A model generated the notes under the pieces. That model had not been told where the DNA came from. It saw nothing but the letters and a program-made list of their open reading frames with translations, and made no database searches. The position numbers and the translations under genes are program-made. 64,000 nucleotides of DNA from Megaustenia siamemsis (taxonomy: Eukaryota > Mollusca > Gastropoda > Stylommatophora > Ariophantidae), in contig JAVIAB010000046.1 of the NCBI GenBank assembly GCA_032433765.1, positions 63,536,175 through 63,600,174 of the forward strand, in the 5' to 3' direction. Shown piece by piece: positions 1 to 11,805 of the stretch (position 1 is its first letter; each line of letters begins with the position of its first letter).

Positions 1-145
1 ACTAGTAACTGTTGCCTGTAATTCTTCAAATTTATTTTAGTTGCTATAACTGTATTCATTTTCTTCTCCTTTCTTTTCTTTTTATTCTTCTTCATCTTCT
101 ACGTTAACTAAAAGACTACTTCTCTTTAAGGTCCGCCTTTTAAAG
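1..145. other. Unique AT-rich sequence, nothing recognised
   Basis: The stretch is T-rich and shows no open frame, splice-site pair or repeat. It borders the 40-bp array that starts at about 146. Confidence 0.5.
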
Positions 146-1580
146 GGCATTAAGTTTGATTAGATATGTTATGTCGTAGTTTACAGGCATTAAGTTTGAT
201 TAGATATGTTATGTCGTAGTTTACAGGCATTAAGTTTGATTAGATATGTTATGTCGTAGTTTACAGGCATTAAGTTTGATTAGATATGTTATGTCGTAGT
301 TTACAGGCATTAAGTTTGATTAGATATGTTATGTCGTAGTTTACAGGCATTAAGTTTGATTAGATATGTTATGTCGTAGTTTACAGGCATTAAGTTTGAT
401 TAGATATGTTATGTCGTAGTTTACAGGCATTAAGTTTGATTAGATATGTTATGTCGTAGTTTACAGGCATTAAGTTTGATTAGATATGTTATGTCGTAGT
501 TTACAGGCATTAAGTTTGATTAGATATGTTATGTCGTAGTTTACAGGCATTAAGTTTGATTAGATATGTTATGTCGTAGTTTACAGGCATTAAGTTTGAT
601 TAGATATGTTATGTCGTAGTTTACAGGCATTAAGTTTGATTAGATATGTTATGTCGTAGTTTACAGGCATTAAGTTTGATTAGATATGTTATGTCGTAGT
701 TTACAGGCATTAAGTTTGATTAGATATGTTATGTCGTAGTTTACAGGCATTAAGTTTGATTAGATATGTTATGTCGTAGTTTACAGGCATTAAGTTTGAT
801 TAGATATGTTATGTCGTAGTTTACAGGCATTAAGTTTGATTAGATATGTTATGTCGTAGTTTACAGGCATTAAGTTTGATTAGATATGTTATGTCGTAGT
901 TTACAGGCATTAAGTTTGATTAGATATGTTATGTCGTAGTTTACAGGCATTAAGTTTGATTAGATATGTTATGTCGTAGTTTACAGGCATTAAGTTTGAT
1001 TAGATATGTTATGTCGTAGTTTACAGGCATTAAGTTTGATTAGATATGTTATGTCGTAGTTTACAGGCATTAAGTTTGATTAGATATGTTATGTCGTAGT
1101 TTACAGGCATTAAGTTTGATTAGATATGTTATGTCGTAGTTTACAGGCATTAAGTTTGATTAGATATGTTATGTCGTAGTTTACAGGCATTAAGTTTGAT
1201 TAGATATGTTATGTCGTAGTTTACAGGCATTAAGTTTGATTAGATATGTTATGTCGTAGTTTACAGGCATTAAGTTTGATTAGATATGTTATGTCGTAGT
1301 TTACAGGCATTAAGTTTGATTAGATATGTTATGTCGTAGTTTACAGGCATTAAGTTTGATTAGATATGTTATGTCGTAGTTTACAGGCATTAAGTTTGAT
1401 TAGATATGTTATGTCGTAGTTTACAGGCATTAAGTTTGATTAGATATGTTATGTCGTAGTTTACAGGCATTAAGTTTGATTAGATATGTTATGTCGTAGT
1501 TTACAGGCATTAAGTTTGATTAGATATGTTATGTCGTAGTTTACAGGCATTAAGTTTGATTAGATATGTTATGTCGTAGT
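146..1580. repeat. 40-bp tandem array, about 36 near-identical copies
   Basis: The unit runs from GCATTAAGTTTGATTAG through ATGTTATGTCGTAG to TTTACAG. Exactly three units fit every 120 bases and I see no difference between copies over 1.4 kb. Such homogeneity points to recent expansion, active homogenisation, or an assembly that copied one consensus. Each unit ends TTTACAG|G, which resembles a splice acceptor. There are no unique spacers, so it is not CRISPR-like. Confidence 0.97.
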
Positions 1581-1639
1581 TTATGGCAAAACTGGACTTT
1601 CGAGCCTCTCTATCCCACACTTCATCGGCATTGTACAAA
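1581..1639 (+). other. Candidate exon remnant, possibly first half of a kringle
   Basis: This 59-bp unique island lies between two arrays. In frame TTA-TGG-CAA it reads LWQNWTFEPLYPTLHRH, which loosely resembles the W....PHxH stretch in the first half of a kringle. It can end at ACAAA|GTGAAT in phase 2, the phase needed by the kringle exon at 7746. Against it: the frame is closed by TGA within the upstream 40-bp repeat, the expected cysteine before Q-x-W is absent, and the donor lacks G at +5. It may simply be repeat-flank sequence. Confidence 0.22.
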
Positions 1640-1640
1640 G

Positions 1641-4600
1641 TGAATGGTGGATTAGGGAATGGTGGAGTAGGGAATGGAGAAGTAAGGAATGGAGGAGTAG
1701 GGAGTGGTGGAGTAGGTAATGGTGGAGTAGGGGAATGGTGGAGTAGGGAATGGAGGAGTAGGTAATGGTACAGTAGGGAATGGAGGAGTAGGGAATGGAG
1801 GAGTATGGAATGGTGGAGTAGGGAATGGTGGAGTAGGTAATGGTGGTGTAGGGAATGTAAGAAAAGGGAATGGAGGAGTAGGGAATGGTACAGTAGGGAT
1901 TGGAGGAGTAGGGAATAGAGGAGTATGGAATGGTGGAGTAAGGAATGGTGGAGTAGGGAATGGAGGAGTAGGGAATGGAGGAGTAGGGAATGGTGCAGTA
2001 GGGAATGGAGGAGTAGGGAATAGTGGATTAGGGAATGGTGGAGTAGGGAATGGAGGAGTAGGGAATGGTGGAGTAGGGAATGGTGGAGTAGGGAATGGAG
2101 AAGTAGGGAATGGTGGAGTAGGGAATGGTGGTGTAGGGAATGTAAGAGTAGGGAATGGAGGAGTTGGGAATGGTACAGTAGGGAATGGAGGAGTAGGGAA
2201 TGGTGGAGTAGGGAATGGTGGAGTAGGGAATGGAGGAGTAGGGGATGGTGCAGTAGGGAATGGAGGAGTAGGGAATGGTGGAGTAGGGAATGGAGGAGTA
2301 GGGAATGGAGGAGTAGGGAATGAAGGAGTAGGGAATGGTGCAGTAGGGAATGGAGGAGTAGGGAATGGAGGAGTAGGGAATGGAGGAGTAGGGAATGGTG
2401 CAGTAGGGAATGGAGGAGTAGGGAATGGTGGAGTAGGGAATGGTGGAGTAGGGAATTGAGGAGTAGGGAATGGTTGAGTAGGGAATGGAGGAGTTGGGAA
2501 TGGTTGATTAGGGAATGGAGGAGTAGGGAATGGTGGAGTAGGAAATAGGAAGGAGTAGGGAATGGTGTACTAGGGAATGGTGGAGTAGGGAATCGCGGAA
2601 TAGGTAATGGTGGAGTTGGGAATAGTGGATTAGGGAATGGTGGAGTAGGCAATGGTGGAGTAGGGAATGGTGGAGTAGGGAATGGAGGAGTAGGGAATGG
2701 TGGATTTGGGAATGGTGGATTGTTGAATGGAGGAGTAGGAAATGGAGCAGTAGGAAATGGTGGGATTGGGAATGGTGAATTAGGGAATGGAATAGGGAAT
2801 GGTGGATTAGGTGATGGTGTAGTAGGGAATGGTGTAGTAGGGAATGGAGGAGTAGGGAAGAGTGGATTAGAGAATGGTAGAGTAGGGAATGGTGAATTAA
2901 GGAATGTTGGATTAGAGAATGGTAGAGTAGGGAATGGAGGAGTAGGGAATGGTGGAGTAAGGTATGGAGGAGTAGGGAATGATGGATTAGGGAATGGTGG
3001 AGTAAGGAGTGGTGGATTAGGGAATGGTGGAGTAGTAAATGGAGAAGTAGGAAATGGTGGGGTTGGGAATGTTGGTTTAGGGAATGGAGGAGTAGGAAAA
3101 GGTGATTTAGGGAATGGAGGAGTAGGGAAAGGAAGAGTAGGGAATGGTTTGTGTAGGGAATGGAGGAGTAGGGAATAGAGGAGTAGGGAATGGTGGAGTA
3201 GGGAATGATGGATTAGGGAATGGTATAGTAGGAAATGGTGCATTAGGGAATGGTGGAGTAGGGAATGGAGGTGTAGGGCATGGTGGAGTAAGGAATGATG
3301 GAGTAGGAAATGGTGAGGTAGGGAATGGAGGAGTTGGGAATGATGGAGCAGGGAATGGTGGAGTATTGAATGGTGGAGTAAGGAATTGAGGAGTAGGGAA
3401 TGTTGGAGTAGGGAATGGTGGAGTAGGGAATGGTGATTTAGTAAATAGGGGGGTAGAGAATGGTGTAGTAGGGAATGGTGGTTTACGGAATGGGGGAGTA
3501 GAGAATGGTGTAGTAAGGAGTCGTGGTTCAGGGAATAGGGGAGTAGAGAATGGTATAGTAGGGAATGGTGGTTTAGGGAATAGGTGAGTAGAGAATGGTG
3601 TAGTAGGGAATGGTGGAGTACGGAATGGAGAAGTAGAGAATGGTGTAGTAGGGAATTGTGGTTTAGGGAATTGGGGAGGAGAGAATGGTGTAGTAGGGAA
3701 TGGTGTTTTAGGGAATAGGGGAGAAGAGAATGGTGTAGTAGGGTATGGTGGTTTAGGGAATATGGGAGTAGAGAATGGTGTAGTAGGGAATGGTGGTTTA
3801 GTGAATAGGGGAGTAGAGAATGGTGTAGTAGGAATGGTGGTTTAGGGAATTGGGGAGTAGAGAATGGTGTAGTAGGGAATGGTGGAGTAAGGAATGGAGG
3901 AGTAGGGAATGGTGGAGTTAGGAATGGTGGAGTAAGGAATGGAGGAGTAGGGAATGATGGATTAGGGAATGGTGGAGTAAGGAGTGGTGGATTAGGGAAT
4001 GGTGGAGTAGTAAATGGAGAAGTAGGAAATGGTGGGGTTGGGAATGTTGGTTTAGGGAATGGAGGAGTAGGAAAAGGTGATTTAGGGAATGGAGGAGTAG
4101 GGAAAGGAAGAGTAGGGAATGGTTTGTGTAGGGAATGGAGGAGTAGGGAATAGAGGAGTAGGGAATGGTGGAGTAGGGAATGATGGATTAGGGAATGGTA
4201 TAGTAGGAAATGGTGCATTAGGGAATGGTGGAGTAGGGAATGGAGGTGTAGGGCATGGTGGAGTAAGGAATGATGGAGTAGGAAATGGTGAGGTAGGGAA
4301 TGGAGGAGTTGGGAATGATGGAGCAGGGAATGGTGGAGTATTGAATGGTGGAGTAAGGAATTGAGGAGTAGGGAATGTTGGAGTAGGGAATGGTGGAGTA
4401 GGGAATGGTGATTTAGTAAATAGGGGGGTAGAGAATGGTGTAGTAGGGAATGGTGGTTTACGGAATGGGGGAGTAGAGAATGGTGTAGTAAGGAGTCGTG
4501 GTTCAGGGAATAGGGGAGTAGAGAATGGTATAGTAGGGAATGGTGGTTTAGGGAATAGGTGAGTAGAGAATGGTGTAGTAGGGAATGGTGGAGTACGGAA

Positions 4601-6340
4601 TGGAGAAGTAGAGAATGGTGTAGTAGGGAATTGTGGTTTAGGGAATTGGGGAGGAGAGAATGGTGTAGTAGGGAATGGTGTTTTAGGGAATAGGGGAGAA
4701 GAGAATGGTGTAGTAGGGTATGGTGGTTTAGGGAATATGGGAGTAGAGAAAGGTGTAGTAGGGAATGGTGGTTTAGTGAATAGGGGAGTAGAGAATGGTG
4801 TAGTAGGAATGGTGGTTTAGGGAATTGGGGAGTAGAGAATGGTGTAGTAGGGAATGGTGGAGTAATGAATGGAGGAGTAGGGAATGGTGGAGTTGGGAAT
4901 GGTGGAGTAAGGAATGGAGGAGTAGGCAATGGTGGAGTAGGTAATGGTGGAGTAGGACATGGTGGAGTAGGGGATTGTGGCGTAGGGAATGGTGGAGTAA
5001 GGAATGGAGGAGTAGGGAATAGTGGAGTAGGGAATGGAGGAGTAGGGAATGGTGGAGTTGGGAATGGTGGAGTAAGGAATGGAGGAGTAGGGAATGGTGG
5101 AGTAGGTAATGGTGGAGTAAGGAATGGAGGAGTAGGCAATGGTGGAGTAGGTAATTGTGGAGTAGGACATGGTGGAGTAGGGGATGGTGGAGTAAGGAAT
5201 GGAGGAGTAGGGAATTGTGGAGTAGGGAATGGAGGAGTAAGGAATGGAGGAGTATGGAATGGTGAAGTAGGGAATGGTGTATTAGGGAATGGTGGATTAG
5301 GGGATGGATGAGTAGGGAATGGTGGAGTTTGGAATGGAGGAGTAGGCAATGGTGGAGTAGGTAATGGTGGAGTAGGGAATTGTGGAGTAGGAAATGGTGG
5401 ATTAGGGGATGGAGGAGTAGGGAGTGTTGGAGTAGGGAATGGTGGAGTAGTGAACATGAGATTAATGAATGGTGGAGTAGGGAATGGTTAAGTAGGGAAC
5501 ATTGGAATAATGAATGGTGGAGTAGGGAATGGTTAAGTAGGGAACATTGGAATAATGAATGGTGTAGTAAAGAATTGTGAATTAGGGAATTGAGGAGTAG
5601 GGAATGTTGGATCAGGGAATGGTGGAGTATTGAATGGTGGAGTAAGGAATTGAGGAGTAGGGAATGGTGGAGTATTGAATGGTGGAGTAAGGAATTGAGG
5701 AGTAGGGAATGTTGGAGTAGGGAATGTTGGTTTAGTAAATAGGGGAGTAGAGAATGGTGTAGTAGGCAATGGTGGTTTACGGAATAGGGGAGTAGAGAAT
5801 GGTGTAGTAAGGAGTCGTGATTTAAGGAATAGGGGAGTAGAGAATGGTGTAGTAGGGAATGGTAGTTTAGGGAATAGGGGAGTAGAGAATGGTGTAGTAG
5901 GGAATGATGGAGTATGGAATGGAGGAGTAGAGAATGGTGTAGTAGGGAATTGTGGTTTAGGGAATAGGGGAGTAGAGAAAGGGTGTAGTAGGGAATGGTA
6001 TTTTAGGGAATAGGGGAGTAGAGAATGGTGTAGTAGGGAATGATGGAGTATGGAATGGAGGAGTAGAGAATGGTGTAGTAGGGAATTGTGGTTTAGGGAA
6101 TAGGGGAGTAGAGAAAGGGTGTAGTAGAGAATGGTGTTTTAGGGAATAGGGGAGAAGAGAATGGTGTAGTAGGGTATGGTGGTTAAGGGAATATGGGAGA
6201 AGAGAATGGTGTAGTAGGGAATGGTGGTTTAGGGAATATGGGAGTAGAGACTGGTGAATTAGGGAATTGAGGAGAAGGGATTGGTGGAGTATGGAATGGC
6301 GGAGTAGGGAATGGTGGAGCAGGGAATGGTGATTTGGCAA
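1641..6340. repeat. 15-bp minisatellite, about 310 units, with higher-order structure
   Basis: The unit is close to GGGAATGGTGGAGTA, with variants such as GGAGGAGTA, GGTTTAG and GTGTAGTA. Because 15 is a multiple of 3, all frames stay open for long stretches: glycine/asparagine/valine-rich on plus, and Thr-Pro-Pro-Phe or His-Ser-Leu-Leu on minus, including a 1315-residue minus frame. None looks like a conserved protein. The array begins at the possible donor GTGAATGG of the candidate exon at 1581-1639. Confidence 0.95.
2940..4889. repeat. 975-bp tandem duplication inside the 15-bp array
   Basis: Sequence at about 2940-3914 recurs at about 3915-4889 with an offset of exactly 975 bp (65 x 15). 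Matching landmarks are the ATGGATTAG word at 2982 and 3957, and the single-base-deleted unit TAGTAGGAATGG at 3826 and 4801. Differences are few, for example TGGTGT at about 3779 against AGGTGT at about 4754. Identical 81-residue plus frames at 3144 and 4119 are copies of one another. Confidence 0.9.
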
Positions 6341-6420
6341 TGGTGTCATGTTCTGTTGTTCACCTCCTATGACGCCAAAACTCACCTGTCAACATATAAT
6401 CCATATTTAACACACTCCGT
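6341..6420. other. Short unique island between arrays
   Basis: About 80 bp starting around GTGTCATGTTCTG, with stops in all plus frames and no clear splice sites. Nothing recognised. Confidence 0.4.
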
Positions 6421-7740
6421 AACGGATTTTATCATCACATCAAAACCCATATTAACTTTATCTCAAAACTCATATTAACATCATATAAAAATCCATATTA
6501 ACATTACATCAAAACCCATATTAACTTTATGTCAAAACCCATATTAACTTTATCTCAAAACCCATATTAGCATCACATCAAAACCCATATTAACTTATCT
6601 CAAAACCCATATTATCTTTATCTCAAACCCATATTAACTTTATCTCAAAACCCATATTAACATCATATCAAAACCCATATTAACTTTATCTCAAAACCCA
6701 TATTAACATCACATCAAAACCCATATTAACTTTATCTCAAAACCCATATTAACATCACATCAAAACCCATATTAACTTTATCTCAAAACCCATATTAACT
6801 TCATATCAAACCCATATTAACTTTATCTCAAAACCCATATTAGCATCATATCAAAACCCATATTAATTTTATCTCAAAACCCATATTAACATCACATCAA
6901 AACCCATATTAACTTTATCTCAAAACCCATATTAACATCACATCAAAACCCATATTAACTTTATCTCAAAACCGATATTAACATCACATCAAATCCCATA
7001 TTAACTTTATCTCAAAACCCATATTAACTTCATATCAAACACATATTAACTTTATCTCAAAACCAATATTAACATCACATCAAATCCCATATTAGCATTA
7101 CCTCATAACGCTTATTAATATCACATCACAGAACATATTAACCTTTTTCAAAATCCCATATAAACATCTCTTAAAATCCCATATCAACCTCTCTTGAAGT
7201 CAAATATTAACCTCTCCTTAAATCCCATATTAACCTTTCTGATTCCAATATTAAACTCTCTCTCTAAATACCTTATTACCTTTTTCCAACATACCACATT
7301 AACTTATCCAAAAATCCCATAATAACTTCTCCCAAAATCCCATATTAACGTCTCCCAAAATCCCATATTAACTTCTCCCAAAATCCAATGTTAACCTCTC
7401 CAAAAATCCCATAATCACCTTTCCTAAAAACATACATTAACCTCTCCCATAACAACATCACAAAAAATCTCCCAAAACCCCATATTAACCTCTCCTTCAA
7501 ATAACACATTAACCTCTCCCAAAATCTCATATTAATCTTTACCAAAATCCCTTGTTTAACCTCTCCCAAAATACCATATTAACCTCTCCCAAAATCCCAT
7601 ATTAACCTCTCTCAAAATCCCATATTTACCTCTCCCAAAATCCCATATTGACCTCTCCCAAAATCCCATATTAACCTCTCCCAAAATCCCACATACACTC
7701 TCCCGAAATCCCATTTTAACGTCTCCCCAAATGCCATATT
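6421..7740. repeat. About 23-bp array family, two sub-arrays
   Basis: From 6421 to about 7130 the units alternate CATCAAAACCCATATTAA and TATCTCAAAACCCATATT words. From about 7140 to 7740 the unit drifts to CTCTCCCAAAATCCCATA. The second part is more diverged and contains copies with altered cores. The last unit runs directly into the acceptor ATTAACAG of the kringle exon. Confidence 0.9.
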
Positions 7741-7745
7741 AACAG

Positions 7746-7870
7746 CCTGTCTTTGCTGACGAGTGGTAACAAGTGCAGGAATCCCGGTGGTAAACTGGAC
7801 CATCCCTGGTGTTACACCTTCGTTGGTGAGGCTGGATGCCATAAGCGATACTGTGACGTCTGTGACCTCA
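7746..7870 (+). CDS. Exon: C-terminal half of a kringle domain
   Basis: The exon is flanked by ATTAACAG| and |GTAAGTCC. It starts with one base completing a codon (phase 2) and ends in phase 1, the arrangement known for the second exon of many kringles. The translation contains CRNPGG, HPWCYTF and YCDVCD, matching the kringle signature N-x-CRNP-x-G ... PWCYT ... YCDV. Kringles are disulfide-bonded extracellular modules that bind proteins or lysine-like ligands. The spacing between PWCYT and YCDV contains an extra Cys-His-Lys stretch, so disulfides may differ from plasminogen-type kringles. The first half of the domain must lie upstream. Confidence 0.8.
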
Positions 7871-7954
7871 GTAAGTCCTGACATACTCTCCTCCTAAACT
7901 CATACTTGTTCTCTTTACTACAGCTTTAGTCCAGTCTCATATTTTGTGTTGGCT
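7871..7954. other. Intron start, unique
   Basis: Short unique intronic sequence between the kringle exon donor and the SINE target-site duplication. No feature recognised. Confidence 0.5.
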
Positions 7955-7966
7955 ACTTCCTTACTC

Positions 7967-8191
7967 ACAAAGGACAAGGGGTAGGGTTCGATCCCAACCG
8001 ACGGCTTCCGGGTTCACATAGCCTTAAATGGGTACGGATTTTTTTTCTGGGAAAGTAAATTAGCACGGGCGTAATACCGACCACATTACCCCAAAAACCA
8101 TGTGCTGAAGGTCTGTCAAATATAGGGTCACTAACACCATATTCCCTATACGCCACTTGGCGTGACGGGGGCACTTTACTTTTACTTTTTT
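7967..8191 (+). mobile_element. SINE family 1, 5'-truncated copy
   Basis: The sequence carries the B-box-like GGGTTCGATCCC and the body words CCAACCGACGGCTTCC, CGGGCGTAATACCGACC and TATACGCCACTTGGCGTG, then a T-rich tail. It lacks the A box. A perfect 12-bp target-site duplication, ACTTCCTTACTC, flanks it at 7955-7966 and 8192-8203, so it inserted already truncated. Related copies lie at 18975-19775 and 39384-39645. Confidence 0.9.
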
Positions 8192-8203
8192 ACTTCCTTA
8201 CTC

Positions 8204-8400
8204 CTGCTGTTTTTAGCTTGTGCTATTTTATTACTTCTTCATATTTGATCTTTACGAATTTATTTAGTTTGAACATCAGGTATGAAACCACATTAAACCT
8301 GATGTCTGTGACTTTATTACTTTTTCATACCTGATGTTAGTGTGGCTATTACCTTCTCAAACTTGATGATTGTGAGTTTATTACTTGTTTCCTACTGATG
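8204..8400. other. Unique or degenerate array border
   Basis: AT-rich sequence that merges into the 32-bp array. Words like CATACCTGATG and CTTGATGATTGTGA suggest highly diverged array units. No gene seen. Confidence 0.4.
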
Positions 8401-9285
8401 TTAGTGACTTTATGTTTATGACTTTGCTACCTTCTCATACTTGATGTTTGCAACTTTGCTATCTTCTCATACTTGATATTTACAACTTTGCTACCTCTTC
8501 ATACTTGAAGTTTGCAACTTCCTCATACTTGATTTTTACAACTTTGCTACCTCCTCATACTTGAAGTTTGCAACTTTGCTACCTCCTCATACTTGAAGTT
8601 TACAACTTTGCTACCTACTCATACTTGAAGTTTACAACTTTGCTACCTCCTCATACTTGATATTTACAACTTTGCTATCTTCTCATACTTGATATTTACA
8701 ACTTTGCTACCTCCTCATACTTGAAGTTTGCAACTTTGCTACCTCCTCATACTTGAAGTTTGCAACTTTGCTACCTCCTCATACTTGAAGTTTACAACTT
8801 TGCTACCTCCTCATACTTGAAGTTTACAACTTTGCTATCTTCTCATACTTGAAGTTTGCAACTTTGCTACCTCCTCATACTTGAAGTTTGCAACTTTGCT
8901 ACCTCCTCATACTTGAAGTTTGCAACTTTGCTACCTCCTCATACTTGAAGTTTACAACTTTGCTATCTTCTCAAACTTGAAGTTTGCAACTTTGCTACCT
9001 CCTCATACTTGAAGTTTGCAACTTTGCTACCTCCTCATACTTGAAGTTTGCAACTTTGCTATCTTCTCATACTTGAAGTTTGCAACTTTGCTACCTTCTC
9101 ATACTTGATGTTTATAACTTTTCTACCTTCTCATACTTGATATTTGCAACTTTGTTAACTTCTCATACTTGGTTTTTGCAACTTTGCTATCTTCTCATAC
9201 TTGATATTTGCAACTTTGATACCTTCTCATACTTGATATTTGCAACTTTGCTATCTTCTCATACTTTATGTTTGCAACTTAAACA
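8400..9285. repeat. 32-bp minisatellite
   Basis: The unit contains TTTGCAACTTTGCTACC, then TCCTCATACTTGAAG, with variants ATCTTCTC and GATATTTACA. Roughly 27 units. A 73-residue open frame here is repeat-derived. Confidence 0.93.
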
Positions 9286-9688
9286 GTCGCACTTGTCTTG
9301 ATCGCAATATTTCTTCCTGCTTTAGTAACGTGGCACAATTTAATGTCCAGTTATAAAGGCTCCCCGGGTCCACCAGCCACATAAAATGGATACCAGAGAT
9401 ATTCTTTCAGAAAGAAAGGTAGCGACGTCCGCCCCCCCCCCCCACTCCCCACTCACCCTACATTATAAAGCTGAGACAGAACAAGTGACGTCACTAACAC
9501 TGCATTAAATAAAACCAACCCCTAGGACTACCTTTATTTTAGTTACATTTCTTTGTTTAAGTTTGTAACTTCAGAAAGTGATACTTCTCTTATTAACTTC
9601 AGTATATCCTATATTTATGCCTATCATTTGTTTATTTCTCTGTAGGTCTAACACTATTATGTTATCTATTTATCAGTAACATTAGTGT
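9286..9688. other. Intronic sequence with SINE-like fragment and poly-C run
   Basis: At about 9365-9420 the words CGGGTCCACCAGCCACA and AATGGATACCAG resemble a diverged piece of the SINE family 1 body (there CGGGTTCACCCAGCC, AATGGGTACC). A C homopolymer of about 14 sits at about 9433. The rest is unique and AT-rich. A single unit of the 26-bp array begins near 9676. Confidence 0.45.
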
Positions 9689-9699
9689 ATCCTCTATGT

Positions 9700-10823
9700 T
9701 TTCAGTTGAAAACAGATCTATACCTATGTTTCATAGATTACACCAAAGCATTTGACAAAGTAAAGCAACAAGAAATAATCAAAATTTTAGAAGGCATAAA
9801 AGTAGACAACAAAGATCTAAGAATAATAAAGAACATGCACTGGCAACAAACAGCGGCCATAAGAACTGGAAACCAATTGGGAATGTTTCAACAAATAAAA
9901 CAGGGTGTTAGACAAGGTTGCATGCTGTCACCAGATTTGTTTAATATTTATAGTGAGATTATTTTAAGATCCATAAGGGACATGCCTGGAATAACAATAG
10001 GAGGTCATAATATAAATAATCATATAATATAATATAATATAATAGGGTATGCTGATAATAAAGTCTTAATCGCTAAGAGTGAAAATGAGTTACAAGAAAT
10101 GTTGGACATTATAGTGAACGAAAGCAAAAATAAAGAACTCAGCCTTAATAGCAAAAAGACAGAGGTAATGGTAACAACAAAGAAAAAGACATCACCTCAG
10201 TGCAAAATAAAGACAAGTGGAACAATATTAAAACATGTAAATGAATTTAAATATTTGGGAACTTTGTTAACCTCAGACGGAAGATGTACAAAAGAGGTGA
10301 GATGCAGAATGGCTCAGGCAAAAGCAACTTTCCAAAAAATGAGGAAAATACTATGCGATCCGTTTTTGACAATAGAAACAAGAAAAAGAGTTCCTAAATG
10401 TTATGTAAAGCCAGTCTTAACATATGGATGTGAATCATGGACAATAGGATAACAGACAAGAAAATCACTGGAGGCTGCAGAAATGTTGTTTTACAGAAGA
10501 ATGTTGAGAATACCATGGACAGCTAAGAAGAGTAATGAAGATGTTCTGAGAGAGGTCAAAGTAAAAAGAGAGGTAATTTCTAATATTAGGAAGAAACAAT
10601 CATCAATTTTGGGTCATGTGATGAGATGAGAACAGCTGTAATATATTGTAACAACTGGGAAAGTTGAGGGACGAAGAGATAGAGGGAAGCAAAGAGAAAA
10701 AATAACAGACTTAAAAGAATGGCTTGGCAGAAGGTCAACAACAGAAATGATAAATAACTGTAGAGATTGAAAGTTGTGGAGAGACATGATCACCTACGCC
10801 AGCAGGCATGGTACTTGATGATG
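9700..10823 (+). mobile_element. LINE family A, 5'-truncated, decayed
   Basis: Translated pieces give reverse transcriptase motifs YTKAFDKV and QGVRQGCMLSPDLFN, then YADNK where YADD is expected, then FKYLGTLLTSDGR and the C-terminal LTYGCESWT, PWTAKKSNED, ILGHVMR. A TATAA slippage run near 10020 closes the frame before the YADN motif, and further stops occur at about 10450 and 10627. The 3' end is a (TGA)n-type tail. ATCCTCTATGT flanks it at 9689-9699 and 10824-10834, but this word is also part of the surrounding 26-bp array. Confidence 0.9.
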
Positions 10824-11625
10824 ATCCTCTATGTATGTAACTTTAATTTACCCACCATGTATGTAACATTAGTACATCCTCTGTGTATGTAACATTAGTG
10901 TATCCTCTATGTATGTAACATTAGTGTATCCTCTATGTATTTAACATTAGTACATCCTCTGTGTATGTAACATTAGTGTATCCTCTATGTATGTAACATT
11001 AGTGTATCCTCTATGTATGTAACATTAGTGTATCCTCTATGTATTTAACATTAGTACATCCTCTGTGTATGTAACATTAGTACATCCTCTATGTATTTAA
11101 CATTAGTGTATCCTCTATGTATGTAACATTAGTGTATCCTCTATGTATTTAACATTAGTACATCCTCTGTGTATGTACCATTAGTATATCCTCTATGTAT
11201 GTAACATTATTATATCCTCTATGTATGTAACATTAGTGTATCCTCTATGTATTTAACATTAGTGTATCCTCTATGTATGTAACATTATTATATCTTCTAT
11301 GTATTTAACATTAGTGTATCCTCTATGTATGTAACATTAGTGTATCCTCTATGTATGTAACATTAGTGTATCCTCTATGTATGTAACATTAGTGTATCCT
11401 CTATGTATGTAACATTAGTGTATCCTCTATGTATGTAACATTAGTGTATCCTCTATGTATGTAACATTAGTGTATCCTCTATGTATGTAACATTAGTGTA
11501 TCCTCTATGTATGTAACATTAGTGTATCCTCTATGTATGTAACATTAGTGTATCCTCTATGTATGTAACATTAGTGTATCCTCTATGTATGTAACATTAG
11601 TGTATCCTCTATGTATGTAACATAA
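10824..11625. repeat. 26-bp minisatellite, about 30 units
   Basis: The unit is built from ATGTATGTAACATTAG and TGTATCCTCT. One unit also lies left of the LINE at 9676-9699, so the element landed inside the array. Copies toward the right end are nearly identical and copies near the LINE are more variable. Confidence 0.95.
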
Positions 11626-11805
11626 ATATACTCTTCATTTCTCCGTATGACGGTGTCTATTTATTGTATAACTTGAGAAGACGTGCCACATATATTTCAT
11701 ATAAATGACATGCTATCTCTAGCGAGTGTACATTACCTTAGTAAAGCGCTAAACTACTAACTAATGTAATAAGACGCATTACTATACTGCATCTACAAAT
11801 TATAG
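11626..11805. other. Unique intron upstream of ShK exon
   Basis: AT-rich unique sequence ending in the acceptor region CTACAAATTATAG|. No other feature seen. Confidence 0.5.

Noticed and set aside
146..1583. CRISPR-like array of identical 40-bp repeats
   Set aside because: There are no unique spacers, no cas genes, and the context is eukaryotic.
1510..5457. 1315-residue minus-strand open frame
   Set aside because: It is entirely 15-bp repeat with frame switches from TPPFP to HHSLL text. No unique protein sequence or domain.
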